From NCBI RefSeq assembly GCF_000227745.2, contig NC_018012.1:186001-250000 (forward strand): a stretch of 64,000 nucleotides of DNA. Reading direction: 5' to 3'. The notes beneath the pieces were generated by a model that was not told where the DNA came from, made no database searches, and was given only the letters and a program-made list of their open reading frames with translations. Below are positions 15,783 to 24,258 of the stretch, one piece after another (position 1 is the first letter of the stretch; the number at the start of each line of letters is the position of its first letter). Made by a program: the position numbers and the translations under genes. This stretch comes from Thiocystis violascens DSM 198 (lineage in GTDB: Bacteria > Pseudomonadota > Gammaproteobacteria > Chromatiales > Chromatiaceae).

Positions 15783-17420
15783 TCAGCCTCCGCGCAGGGG
15801 TTTCAGATGGGTCCGCGCGTCGTCGATGACGTCGACCTTACGCAGTGACTCGGCCAAGGCGACATCAAGCGCGGCCAGCGCCTCTGCCGGCAGCTTGGCC
15901 AAGGGGGTGCCCAGGTACTCAGCGATGGCGCGTTTTGCCGCGACCGCCGTAGGAAAGGCCAGATCTTGGAACGGGTCCGGATCGACGAAGGGCGTCTGCG
16001 CGACGACGGGCCCTGGCGCCAGTCCTACCGAGGCGGCTGGACCGCCCCACACGGACCCTGGCAGGGCCAGTTGTTCAGCCAAGGCTGCGATGCGCTCAGC
16101 GCGTTGCTGGGTCTTGGTCTTTTTGAACGAGCGGTAGCGATGCAGGGGAATCGGCCCGCCGACCGGGTCGTAGGGGCCAAAGCGCCGCTCACCGTGCTCG
16201 ACATAGAGGGCGTTGTCGAACAGTCCCCACCACAGAATCACGTCCTCGCCGGCCAGATCAGGGTCGACCTGGTAGAGGGTCCCCTCTAGGGAGACCCGGG
16301 CGTCGACCCCGACCTTGCGCCGCTCGGGCTCGCGGGCGAAGGTGCCGAAGCGCTCCCAACTGCACATGGCGCGCACCCCATCCGGGGGCAGGTTGGCCAG
16401 CCAGTCATCGATCCGCGCATGGGGCTCGCGGCGGTGGGGCATGCGGTTGTAGTGGATCAGGAAGCGCAGCAGCCAGGCGTTCGCCTCGGCCTCCGTCTCC
16501 GGCGCGTGCAGGTGGTAGAGGGTCTCATGCATCTCCTTGACGCTGCGAAAGGGCCGCTCGACCTTCCCCTTGGCCCGGGCCGTCGGACGCCGCCCGTCGC
16601 TGTCCTTGGGCATGTGGGTGCGCACCTCGATCCCGAGGTAGTCCATGACGCGGTGGAAGATCAGGCTCTTGCCGATCGGCCCAGAGTCCATGTAGAGCAT
16701 GGCCGGGCGTCCCTGGAATGGCAACTCGGGGTCGGACTTCGGGGCCATCGCGTTGAACAGGAAGCGCAGCGCCGCCTCCACATCCTCGCCATAGACGCCG
16801 TGGTACTCCTGGTAGGCGACCCCGCTGCGGTCATCGACCACGCTGTAGAGCATCAGCAGCGGATGCCCGCGGCCCTCCTCGAACCAGGCCGGGCGCGCGA
16901 CCTGTTTCAGATCCGACGGGCTCAGATCGAACTGCCAGCAGTCGTTGCTGTGGCGGGCCTCGAAGCGCACCGCCGGCGGGACCCGGGTCAGGGTCCGGTC
17001 GTCGAAGCCCCACTGCTTGAGGTAGTGATTCACGGTGCTACGGGTCAGCACCGCGGCCGGGGCACGCAGCAGCCCCGCGGGGGTCTCCACACCATGCTCT
17101 TCGAGCAAGCGGATGGCCTGGACGGTGGAGAGGTGGCGCCCCTTCTTGTTGCTGGTGCGGATCTTCAGCGCCGCAATCACCTCGCAGTCGTGCTCAAGCT
17201 CCGCCGGGGGCAGGACCCGCGGCACCCCGCGGTCGGCGCGGTTCAGGGCCTTGGGCCGGGCGCGTGCGCGCAGTGCCCGATAGAGCGCGTCCTCCGAGAC
17301 CCCGTACAGAGCGGCCGTCTGCTGGATCAGCGCCCGGCGCTCCGGGCTGCGCGGCGCCAATGCGGCGCGCCGACGGCACAGGTCCAGCAGGGCTTCCGGC
17401 GGGAGTTGGTGACGCGTCAT
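15783..17420 (-). CDS. TniA-like DDE transposase (rve integrase core)
   Basis: 545 aa from the ATG at 17420-17418. An N-terminal helix-turn-helix part (about 10-150) precedes the rve catalytic domain with the first Asp in WQFDLSPSDL, the second in MLYMDSGPIGKS and the Glu in ARAKGKVERPFRSVKEMHETL, i.e. a complete D-D-E triad. A Mu-type C-terminal beta-barrel follows (VDARVSLEGTLYQVDPDLAG). It lies 25 bases after the resolvase and five before the ATPase. It would cut and join the transposon ends. Function inferred from motifs and element architecture. Confidence 0.92.
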   Translation of the reverse strand: MTRHQLPPEALLDLCRRRAALAPRSPERRALIQQTAALYGVSEDALYRALRARARPKALNRADRGVPRVLPPAELEHDCEVIAALKIRTSNKKGRHLSTVQAIRLLEEHGVETPAGLLRAPAAVLTRSTVNHYLKQWGFDDRTLTRVPPAVRFEARHSNDCWQFDLSPSDLKQVARPAWFEEGRGHPLLMLYSVVDDRSGVAYQEYHGVYGEDVEAALRFLFNAMAPKSDPELPFQGRPAMLYMDSGPIGKSLIFHRVMDYLGIEVRTHMPKDSDGRRPTARAKGKVERPFRSVKEMHETLYHLHAPETEAEANAWLLRFLIHYNRMPHRREPHARIDDWLANLPPDGVRAMCSWERFGTFAREPERRKVGVDARVSLEGTLYQVDPDLAGEDVILWWGLFDNALYVEHGERRFGPYDPVGGPIPLHRYRSFKKTKTQQRAERIAALAEQLALPGSVWGGPAASVGLAPGPVVAQTPFVDPDPFQDLAFPTAVAAKRAIAEYLGTPLAKLPAEALAALDVALAESLRKVDVIDDARTHLKPLRGG

Positions 17421-17445
17421 GGACGCACCACTCCCGGGCGACGCC

Positions 17446-18048
17446 CTAACGGCCCTGCGCGGCCGGGCCCGGGGTGCCGATCGGCACCCCGCGGTGGCGC
17501 AGGTAGTCGTAGAGGGTACTTTTGGCGATGCCAAGCTGGGCGGCGATCTCGCGCACCGATAGGCGCCGCTCGCGGTAGAGGGTCTCGGCGGCGCAGGCGG
17601 TTTTCTCAGCCTCGGGCGGTAGGCCCTTGGGGCGCCCGCCCAGGCGACCGCGAGCACGCGCAGCGACCAACCCGGCCTGGGTGCGTTCGCGGATCAGATC
17701 CTTTTCAAATTCAGCCAGCGCGGCGAACAAATTGAACACCAACCGACCCTGGGAGGTGGTGGTGTCCAGTGGATCGTTGAGGCTCTTGAGCCCGACCTGC
17801 TGTTCCAGCAGTACGCCAGCCAGTTCGACCAAGTGACGCAGGGAACGCCCGAGACGGTCGAGTTTCCAGATCACCAGCACGTCGCCCGGGCGCAGCTCGC
17901 CCAGCAGGGTATCGAGGACCGGACGCGGGACCTTGGCGCCGCTGACGACCTCCTGGTAGACCTTCGCGCACCCGGCGCGGCGCAAGGCGTCGACCTGCAG
18001 GTCCAGGCTCTGGTCTTTGGTGCTGACACGGGCATAGCCGATGTCCAT
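17446..18048 (-). CDS. Serine recombinase/resolvase (TniR-like)
   Basis: 200 aa. The catalytic Ser is in YARVSTKDQSLDLQ near residue 9, the conserved VIWKLDRLGRSL follows near 60-72, and EKDLIRERTQAGL leads into the long E helix. The C-terminus is a Hin-type helix-turn-helix (LSVREIAAQLGIAKSTLYDYL). It would resolve cointegrates at a res site, probably in the 344-base gap to its right. First gene of the transposon operon. Confidence 0.95.
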   Translation of the reverse strand: MDIGYARVSTKDQSLDLQVDALRRAGCAKVYQEVVSGAKVPRPVLDTLLGELRPGDVLVIWKLDRLGRSLRHLVELAGVLLEQQVGLKSLNDPLDTTTSQGRLVFNLFAALAEFEKDLIRERTQAGLVAARARGRLGGRPKGLPPEAEKTACAAETLYRERRLSVREIAAQLGIAKSTLYDYLRHRGVPIGTPGPAAQGR

Positions 18049-18392
18049 CTGCCGCTCCGCGAGGGGCTGGTGGTTTGATTTACTCGTCGTAGCTTAGGAA
18101 AAGCGGTCGCAGATTTCCACAACCGGTTATCCGGACCGTGAGACCGGGGTTTCAGGCGGTGCAGTCGGGTGGCACTGGCGGTCTGCTGACGGTCCGGAAA
18201 AACCCTCGTTTTGCCGAACCGATAGTGGCCGGCGAGTGCGGCTCAATGCAGGGGCGGCAGGACTGCGCCCGCCCGCCGCGCCGGCGGCCAGACGGTTTCA
18301 CCTGGATCCTGGATGACCGTGCGGCGGCGACTGATCCTCCAGCGACGGCGGCCGATCAGCGCCAACCCGTTGGTCAAGAAAGGCGCGGGCGT
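18049..18392. promoter_or_regulatory. Putative res/promoter region of the transposon
   Basis: 344 non-coding bases between the resolvase start and the right terminal repeat. It contains a 10-bp inverted repeat, TCCGGACCGT at 18130-18139 and ACGGTCCGGA at 18189-18198, and an imperfect palindrome around 18078-18100 (TTTACTCGTCGTAGCTTAGG). Resolvases of this kind act at such sites next to their own gene; I infer res here by position. Confidence 0.5.
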
Positions 18393-18558
18393 CGTTTGCA
18401 GATAATCTGGGCCGGCGCGGATGTTTGCAGGCTGTTTGCAGTTAATGTCGGCTCATTTGCAAATAATCCGGGTCCTGGACCCCCGATATTTGCAGTTAAT
18501 TCGGGTCGAAAATTGCGATGTTTGCAGGTCGGGCCGCGGATGTTTGCAGGCCGCTACA
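18393..18558. repeat. Right terminal inverted repeat of the transposon
   Basis: Reverse complement of 14627-14792 with one difference; outer end CCGCTACA at 18551-18558. Confidence 0.92.
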
Positions 18559-18649
18559 GGTAGCGTTGCCGGTTGTGGAAGATGCAGAGCAAGTGAAAGC
18601 GGCGCGAATTGAATTGCACAAATCCGACTTGATGAGGACGACCCGATGA
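18559..18649 (+). pseudogene. C-terminal remnant of a gene cut by the transposon
   Basis: Directly after the transposon end an open frame reads VVEDAEQVKAARIELHKSD and stops at TGA 18647-18649, overlapping the ATG of the next gene (ATGA). The frame has no start of its own, so the rest of the gene was displaced or lost. The translational coupling to the next gene supports that it was once coding. No family recognised. Confidence 0.6.
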
Positions 18650-18885
18650 CGACCGGCGAACACATTGAAGAATTAAAGGAAGCCCTGCGCGGAATCCTGT
18701 CAGAACTCACCAGCCGGATGGACGCAATCGAGACTGACGCATCAACCGCGCGGGCGCTCAACCGCGCACGGTTGGAATACCTTGAGAAACGCGAGGAGGA
18801 CCGGTCCCTTCTCGAAAAACTCGCGCGATCCGTGAAACGCGCGGAAACGGCAACATCAAAGGGGAAATTCCGTGCAAAACGCTGA
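18646..18885 (+). CDS. Small coiled-coil hypothetical protein (79 aa)
   Basis: Overlaps the truncated gene before it (ATGA) and the next gene by 14 bases. It is charged and helical (EHIEELKEALRGILSEL, ARLEYLEKREEDRSLLEKL) and ends in a basic tail KGKFRAKR. No family recognised; short overlapping genes like this are usual in phage or integrated-element cassettes. Confidence 0.65.
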   Translation: MTTGEHIEELKEALRGILSELTSRMDAIETDASTARALNRARLEYLEKREEDRSLLEKLARSVKRAETATSKGKFRAKR

Positions 18886-19153
18886 AATGAAAGCCGTCAT
18901 CAGCCCCGAACTGCGCCAAGTCCTAGATCGGTTTTCCAGCGACTCCATGCCGTTGACGCTGGATAACCTGCGGATGGAAGCGAACATGTGGCGCGGCAAT
19001 CATCCCCAATTCGCCGAACAAATCGACGCGCTGATTCAGGCGATCATCGATTCCGGGTTGCCGTATCGCGATGGCCCCAGCGAACCCGGACCCTGCCCCG
19101 ATCCGCCGCGCGTCTATCAGGTAGTGCAGAACAAGGGCGGCTGGCTGGGTTAA
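18872..19153 (+). CDS. Small hypothetical protein of the same cassette (93 aa)
   Basis: Frame opens at ATG 18872 (an in-frame Met follows at residue 6, MKAVISPEL), reads through a helical part (LRQVLDRFSSDSMPLTLDNL) and a proline-rich C-terminus (PSEPGPCPDPPRVYQVVQ). Overlaps the preceding gene and is followed by a terminator at 19210. No family recognised. Confidence 0.65.
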   Translation: MQNAEMKAVISPELRQVLDRFSSDSMPLTLDNLRMEANMWRGNHPQFAEQIDALIQAIIDSGLPYRDGPSEPGPCPDPPRVYQVVQNKGGWLG

Positions 19154-19209
19154 ACGAATCCCAAAGTGAGTCGATGGGGTGGTCCGACAGCCCGGAAAGA
19201 CGGGCGCTA

Positions 19210-19235
19210 AACCTGCCAAGTCGGCGGGTTTTTTT
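19210..19235 (+). terminator. Rho-independent terminator
   Basis: Stem AACCTGCC / GGCGGGTT (one G-T pair) with a short loop, directly followed by seven T. It ends the small plus-strand cassette. Confidence 0.85.
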
Positions 19236-19674
19236 GTGTCTAAAGCGGTGGAGGAATCGGCCTGCGCTCGCGTTCGTTTCGGCCTGGACGGCTGCGTTTT
19301 GCCATGAGGCTTCTCGCGATAGGGGGGGATATTTGCGAATTTAACACGTACTGTTTGTGAGCGCACCGGGTACAGATATAAGCGCGGATGTCGGAAAAAT
19401 CTATTGTTAAATTTTAAGCGATAGGAAGAAACGATGATAGGCGACCGACACACCGCGCGGTCACGGCGCTGATCGTCCACCAGATCGAAGGCGACTCCCA
19501 GATCATCGAAGGTCATCGCCGATGGAACGCTATCGATCCGCCTGCGTGGTCCAATGCTGGAGCGTTATAAAGTAACAAAATGGGGCGGATGCTACACCCG
19601 GAGTCGCGGCGCTGGATCGGGGTTTGATGCTGCCGACTGTGGCTAGGATAGACCGCGTGGCGGTTTTTTGTGGG

Positions 19675-19762
19675 CAGGTACCAGTCAGGTACCACTGATG
19701 CAACGCGAAGCCCGGAACCGCTTAGATTGCTCTTTTTTGTCAGGTACCAATCTAGGTACCAC
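19675..19762. repeat. Duplicated double-GGTACC motif
   Basis: CAGGTACCAGTCAGGTACCACT (19675-19696) and CAGGTACCAATCTAGGTACC ACT (19741-19763) are near-direct repeats, each with two GGTACC palindromes. Their role is unknown; they could be binding sites of a lost recombinase or regulator. Confidence 0.7.
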
Positions 19763-19831
19763 TACAGGACGCGATTTAGGCGATTTAAGGCAAACTAGCG
19801 CGATCCTTGCGCTTGTAAGTCATTGATTTTT

Positions 19832-19907
<76 letters not shown>

Positions 19908-19968
19908 AAATCAGCGCGGCATTATAAAGGCTTTCGTCGACAGCCTCAAGCGGGCTTGTAAAGTCTCC

Positions 19969-21444
19969 CTAATGCCGAATCCGCGTCCGCCAGCTCAGCG
20001 TCGTTGAACCTTCCGCGGGGATCTCGACATGCCAGGACGCCAGATTGAATGCCTCCTTGGTGTGCGGCTGACTCTCCTTGACCATCTCCCAATCGCCGGG
20101 GATGGTTTCGAGCGCCTTGACCGTCACCGGTTCGGGCTTGGCGTTCTTGAGTTCCAGCTCGAAGGCGGCTTCATAGGCATAATCATAGGCCGTGGAGCCG
20201 CCCAGCTTTTTGAAGCCGGTCTGTTTGTGGCGCGCGGTGACATCGAAGCTCTCGCCAAGCTTGAGAACGACCGTCTCGTTTTTCGGGGTGTGGTCGATGG
20301 CGTCCTCGCCGATGAATTGGGCGTTGCCGCGACTGTCTTTCGAATAGACCCGAATCACGCCCTTGGGCAGCGGAATCCCCAGACTGCCGTCCCGGTTGAC
20401 GAACTTCAGCGTGGACGCGACCGGCAGCTTGGTCCAGCCATCCCCGGTCTGCGTCTGGTAGGCGTAGGGTTGCCCCCTGACGATCAACTCCTTGACGAAT
20501 GGCACCCTGGGCGCCGACAGCAGCGCGACCTGCTTGGTTTGCTGATGGAGGATGTCGGTCGGACGGGGTAGGGTGTAGAGATGGTATTCCGCCAGACTTT
20601 CTTCCTCCGGCATGGGCGCCGCCGCGGGCAGGGCCATCGCGCGCGCCATGGGCGGCATCGGCATGATCTCCTGGACCTGATTCACTTCGCCCGCTACCAA
20701 TTGGACCTGCGCCTTGCGATAGGCGATCCCGCTGTCGTTGGTCAGGGTCACCCAGCCGTTGAGATCCATGGTCTGACCGTCCGGGGCGAGATCGGCCACA
20801 TAATCCGCTTTCCAGGACAGGCCGCCGGTCAGATAGGAGAGTTCGAGATTGCCCGTGCCGGCCTGCGCGCTCTCCAGATGCAGCACGAGGGTGGGTTGAT
20901 CGCGCAGATTCTCGGGGACATCGGGGAAGGCGAGGTGGCCGACCACCGCGGTTTCGATGCGGTCGTCATAGCGCAGCACCACGCCGTCGTTGACGGCCAG
21001 CACGGTGGCGGTCTCGACGGTCCGCTCGCCGGCGTCGTTGGCGCGGATGACCTGGACCGTGCGACCGACGTATTTCTTCAGCAGACTGGCGGGCGTGAGC
21101 AGGTCGAAGTCGAAATTCTGTTCCAGCAAGCTCAGGGCGAGTTGCCCCGTGGTTTCCTTGAGCAAGGCCGTCTCGGGGCGGATCCGTACCGAAACGGTGC
21201 GCCAGGCGAGGCGATTTTCGCCGGGCTCCAGCGTGACCTTCCGCTGGTCCTTGATCAGTGCAAGATCGTCGTTATAGATGGTGACGGCCAGCGCCTGCTG
21301 GCTGCTGTCGTCGATGCGTTGTTCCTGGTCCATGGCGGTTCCCGCTGAGGAGAAAAGGATGAGACTCAAAGCGGTGAGCGAAAGTCCGCAGGCGGTGCGG
21401 GAGCGCGGGCGCTGCAATGGGCGGAAGGCGTGTTCTGTCGGCAT
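19969..21444 (-). CDS. DUF4139 domain protein, secreted
   Basis: 491 aa from the ATG at 21444-21442. A signal peptide covers about residues 1-37 (ending LILFSSAGTAM). The mature protein opens with ALAVTIYNDDLALIKDQRKV, the typical start of DUF4139/DUF4140-type proteins, and contains LSYLTGGLSWKADYVADL, the central hallmark of the family. The C-terminal half has beta-rich repeats ending STTLSWRTRIRH. The function of this family in bacteria is unknown; it is exported and likely periplasmic. It stands alone on the minus strand between tRNA-Thr and a signalling gene. Confidence 0.85.
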   Translation of the reverse strand: MPTEHAFRPLQRPRSRTACGLSLTALSLILFSSAGTAMDQEQRIDDSSQQALAVTIYNDDLALIKDQRKVTLEPGENRLAWRTVSVRIRPETALLKETTGQLALSLLEQNFDFDLLTPASLLKKYVGRTVQVIRANDAGERTVETATVLAVNDGVVLRYDDRIETAVVGHLAFPDVPENLRDQPTLVLHLESAQAGTGNLELSYLTGGLSWKADYVADLAPDGQTMDLNGWVTLTNDSGIAYRKAQVQLVAGEVNQVQEIMPMPPMARAMALPAAAPMPEEESLAEYHLYTLPRPTDILHQQTKQVALLSAPRVPFVKELIVRGQPYAYQTQTGDGWTKLPVASTLKFVNRDGSLGIPLPKGVIRVYSKDSRGNAQFIGEDAIDHTPKNETVVLKLGESFDVTARHKQTGFKKLGGSTAYDYAYEAAFELELKNAKPEPVTVKALETIPGDWEMVKESQPHTKEAFNLASWHVEIPAEGSTTLSWRTRIRH

Positions 21445-21500
21445 CTTGTTCTCGCGTGAATTTCGTCGCTTCGGAATGGCTTGGGCTGGCGATTCAAAAA

Positions 21501-24125
21501 TCAAGGCCGCGGCTGGCCTCGGTTGACCGGGGGTGGCATCTCGCTCCGCGGTGCGAATTCGTTCTGCGTTTGTCGCAGCATCCTGGCCAACTGCACGCCT
21601 TCGTGCGCCGCCGCGCGCAGATCCTCGGTGCGGCAGGGTTTCGTCAGATAGCGGAACACCCCGCCGCGGTTGATGGCGCCAGACGGGATCGCGGCCTCGC
21701 TGGCCGCCGACAGCATGATGCGGACGATGTCCGGATGGCGTTCGCGGGTTTGCTCCATCAGGGTAATGCCATCCATCCCAGGCAGGCCGTAGTCGGCAAT
21801 CAACAAATAGATCTGCTCGTCGGCCAGAATCTCCCACACCGCCTCCGCGCAATCCACGGCGAAGATCGCCAAACCCTGATTGGCGAGCTGCGCGCTCAGG
21901 AGCCGGCGCTGTACTGGATCGTCCTCGACGATCAGCACGCCCTGGGTTGTCAACTTGATGAGCGCGGGCGGCAGCATCGTCACGGGATCGGCCGCGATCA
22001 GGCGCGCGAAGTCACCGGCCGGCATCGGTCTGCCCGTGCGATATCCCTGCACGAGATCGCAGCCAAGGCGGTGCAGGAGGGCAATCTGGGCGTCCGTCTC
22101 CACCCCTTCGGCGACCACGCGGATGCCCAGACCGTGGGCCATGGCGATGGTCGCGCGGATGATCGCCAGGTTGCCCGCGTCCTCGGCCAGATTGTTCACG
22201 AAGCTGCGGTCGATCTTGAGGATGTCGACCGGAAAACCGCTGAGATACGCGAGGCTGGAATAGCCGGTGCCAAAATCGTCCAGGGCCACGGTGACGCCGA
22301 GTTTGCGGATGGCGATGAGTTGACGGCGGGCCTTCTCCGGATCGTCCAGCAGCAGGCTTTCCAGCAGTTCGATCTGAAACAGGTGCGGCGCGATCCCAGT
22401 CTCGGCCAGCATGGCGGCAATTTCGTCCGGCAGGGTTTCGCTCGCGAATTGAGGCCCGGCGATATTGATGCTCACCTGCTGGGGCGGCAGCGACGCGGCC
22501 GACCAGATGCGCATCTGGTGTAGCGCTGTTCGCAGTACCCACTGCCCGACCGGATGCACCAGGTCGGTGGTCTCGACCAACGGGATGAAGTCTCCCGGCG
22601 AGATCATCGCACCGTCCGGGCGCCGCCAGCGAATCAGCGCCTCGCCCCCAATGATGGTCGCCGTGGCGAGATCGATCTTCGGCTGATAATGGAGTACGAA
22701 CTCGTCCTCTTGCAGTGCCTGACGAAGCTGTTGAAGCAGCTGCAGCCGATTGGCGGAGGAGACCGTCATCTCGGGGGTGTAGAAGGCGAGGGAGCCAGGG
22801 CCGGCGCGCTTGGCCGCATGCAGCGCCGATCCCGCGTCTCGCAGTAATTCGATGGCATCGTGCGCGTCGTCGGGATAGAGCGCGACGCCAATACAGACCG
22901 TCATGCAGAGTTCGCCGCCATTGAGCAGCGGGAGCGGCGCGCACAGGCAGTCTTGAATCCGCCGGGCCTGCTGGGTTGTCCAAGCGCTATCGACCGCGTT
23001 CTCCAGCACCAGGGTGAAAACATCCCCGCTGATGCGCGCCACAATCGTTGCGGGTGGCGAGTTGGCTACGAGCCGACTCGCCAGAGTCTTCAGCACCTGC
23101 TCCCAGACCTCATGCCGGTGGGAGTCCATGACGTGTTTGAAGCCGTCCAGATCGAGCGTCAGGACGGCGACCCTGGCATTGGCGAAGCCAGCGAAATTGA
23201 GCGTCTGGATCAGGCGTTTGCGCAGCAGGCGCGCATTGGGCAGATTGGTTAGTTGGTCGTGGTCGCTGAGATAGTCGATCTGATGCTGACGGCTCAGGTC
23301 GTACCAACTCACCAGCAGTGCATCCTTGTCGTCGAGCCTGACCCGCGACAGAGTGACCTCGACCTGAAAGCGCCCGCCGTCTCCACGCTGATGTTCCCAT
23401 TCGAAGCGATGCGCACCCTGTTGCAGGGTCAGTTCGATCAACTGGCCGGCCTTGACGGCGGATTCCTGACCGTCTGGCTGGTAGGGCGGCGAGAGTTCCG
23501 CGGGCGACAGATCGCAGCGGCCATCCACCAGATTCAGACCGAGCATGCGCTGAGCCGCCTGGTTCGCGGACACGAAACGGCTATCGCGGATGATCAGCAT
23601 CCCCTCGCTGGCGGACTCGAACAGGGCGCGGTAGCGGGCCTCGCTCTCGCGCAGCGCGCGCTCGATACGCTTGAGTTCGTCGATATCGTCGAGGATCCAG
23701 ATCGCGCCCTTGGATAAATCGGCGGGGACGGCGGTATCGAGCGCCCTGCCCGAGAGCGAGCAGTAAAACGGGCTGCCGTCCCGGCGTCTCAACTGATATT
23801 CGACATGCGGTTGTTCGCGGTTGCGCAGCGGCTCGAAGAATCTCTTGCCGAATTCGACGAAACGTTCCTCGGACAGATGCAGCGAGCGGACGCTGAGACC
23901 GATCAATTCCGTTGGATCCCGGTAGCCGAGAATCTGGGCAACACGGTCGTTTGCGCGAGCGATGAGACGCTCGCCGGTCAGGAGCATGATGCCGACGAAG
24001 GCGTTATCGAAGATCGCCTGGAGTTGAACCTCGCTCTCGCGCAGGCGCTCCTCGGCCGTTTGTTCGTGGGCGTTGTCGTTCAGACACTGTTTATCCATAA
24101 CCCGATCCATGTCGTCTGAGCTCAT
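21501..24125 (-). CDS. PAS-PAS-GGDEF-EAL-REC cyclic-di-GMP signalling protein
   Basis: 874 aa. Two PAS domains (about 28-145 and 160-280) are followed by a GGDEF domain whose signature is degenerate (RISGDVFTLVLEN), an EAL domain with an intact EALIRW near residue 493 and DDFGTGYSSLAYL further on, and an unusual C-terminal receiver domain (VLIVEDDPVQRRLL; phospho-acceptor in LLIADYGLPGMDG near 776). The sequence predicts a c-di-GMP phosphodiesterase under redox/ligand and phosphorelay control, with an inactive cyclase domain. No Shine-Dalgarno precedes the first ATG; alternative Mets lie at residues 6 and 10 (MDRVM, MDKQC). No kinase lies nearby. Confidence 0.92.
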   Translation of the reverse strand: MSSDDMDRVMDKQCLNDNAHEQTAEERLRESEVQLQAIFDNAFVGIMLLTGERLIARANDRVAQILGYRDPTELIGLSVRSLHLSEERFVEFGKRFFEPLRNREQPHVEYQLRRRDGSPFYCSLSGRALDTAVPADLSKGAIWILDDIDELKRIERALRESEARYRALFESASEGMLIIRDSRFVSANQAAQRMLGLNLVDGRCDLSPAELSPPYQPDGQESAVKAGQLIELTLQQGAHRFEWEHQRGDGGRFQVEVTLSRVRLDDKDALLVSWYDLSRQHQIDYLSDHDQLTNLPNARLLRKRLIQTLNFAGFANARVAVLTLDLDGFKHVMDSHRHEVWEQVLKTLASRLVANSPPATIVARISGDVFTLVLENAVDSAWTTQQARRIQDCLCAPLPLLNGGELCMTVCIGVALYPDDAHDAIELLRDAGSALHAAKRAGPGSLAFYTPEMTVSSANRLQLLQQLRQALQEDEFVLHYQPKIDLATATIIGGEALIRWRRPDGAMISPGDFIPLVETTDLVHPVGQWVLRTALHQMRIWSAASLPPQQVSINIAGPQFASETLPDEIAAMLAETGIAPHLFQIELLESLLLDDPEKARRQLIAIRKLGVTVALDDFGTGYSSLAYLSGFPVDILKIDRSFVNNLAEDAGNLAIIRATIAMAHGLGIRVVAEGVETDAQIALLHRLGCDLVQGYRTGRPMPAGDFARLIAADPVTMLPPALIKLTTQGVLIVEDDPVQRRLLSAQLANQGLAIFAVDCAEAVWEILADEQIYLLIADYGLPGMDGITLMEQTRERHPDIVRIMLSAASEAAIPSGAINRGGVFRYLTKPCRTEDLRAAAHEGVQLARMLRQTQNEFAPRSEMPPPVNRGQPRP

Positions 24126-24258
24126 TTATCGGGCTTTATACCGACAATGGCAGGTCGATACCAGTGTCTTGAATGGCTGGATCGGGTTGGCGGCGGCGAG
24201 TCGCGACTGGCGTGACGGCAGGCTGACGTCGCGCCGGGTCGCGACCCTTCATGTCGTG

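Larger units (their letters stand above)
14627..18558. mobile_element. Tn5053/Tn7-like transposon (resolvase, DDE transposase, AAA+ ATPase)
   Basis: A 3932-bp unit bounded by 166-bp terminal inverted repeats (14627-14792 and 18393-18558) that differ at only one position by eye. Each end starts TGTAGCGGCCTGC and carries seven TGCAAA boxes, like the multiple transposase-binding sites of Tn5053/Tn402 and Tn7 elements. It encodes, all on the minus strand, a serine resolvase, a DDE transposase with an rve core and a GspA/ExeA-type ATPase (TniR, TniA and TniB roles). There is no TniQ and no cargo. The immediate flanks (CTAGA left, GGTAG right) do not give a 5-bp target duplication. Confidence 0.88.
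19154..19831. other. Non-coding end of the accessory region
   Basis: Holds the terminator at 19210-19235 and two paired GGTACC palindrome repeats (19675-19695 and 19741-19762). Short frames here do not look like genes. This stretch ends at the 3' side of tRNA-Thr. Confidence 0.55.

Noticed and set aside
19513-19695. 60-aa minus-strand frame containing a VPDWYLP-like peptide
   Set aside because: It is built on the GGTACC repeats; no SD, mixed codon use.
24126-24258. Possible short coding frames between the signalling protein and DUF2189
   Set aside because: No supported start or SD, only 130 bases.
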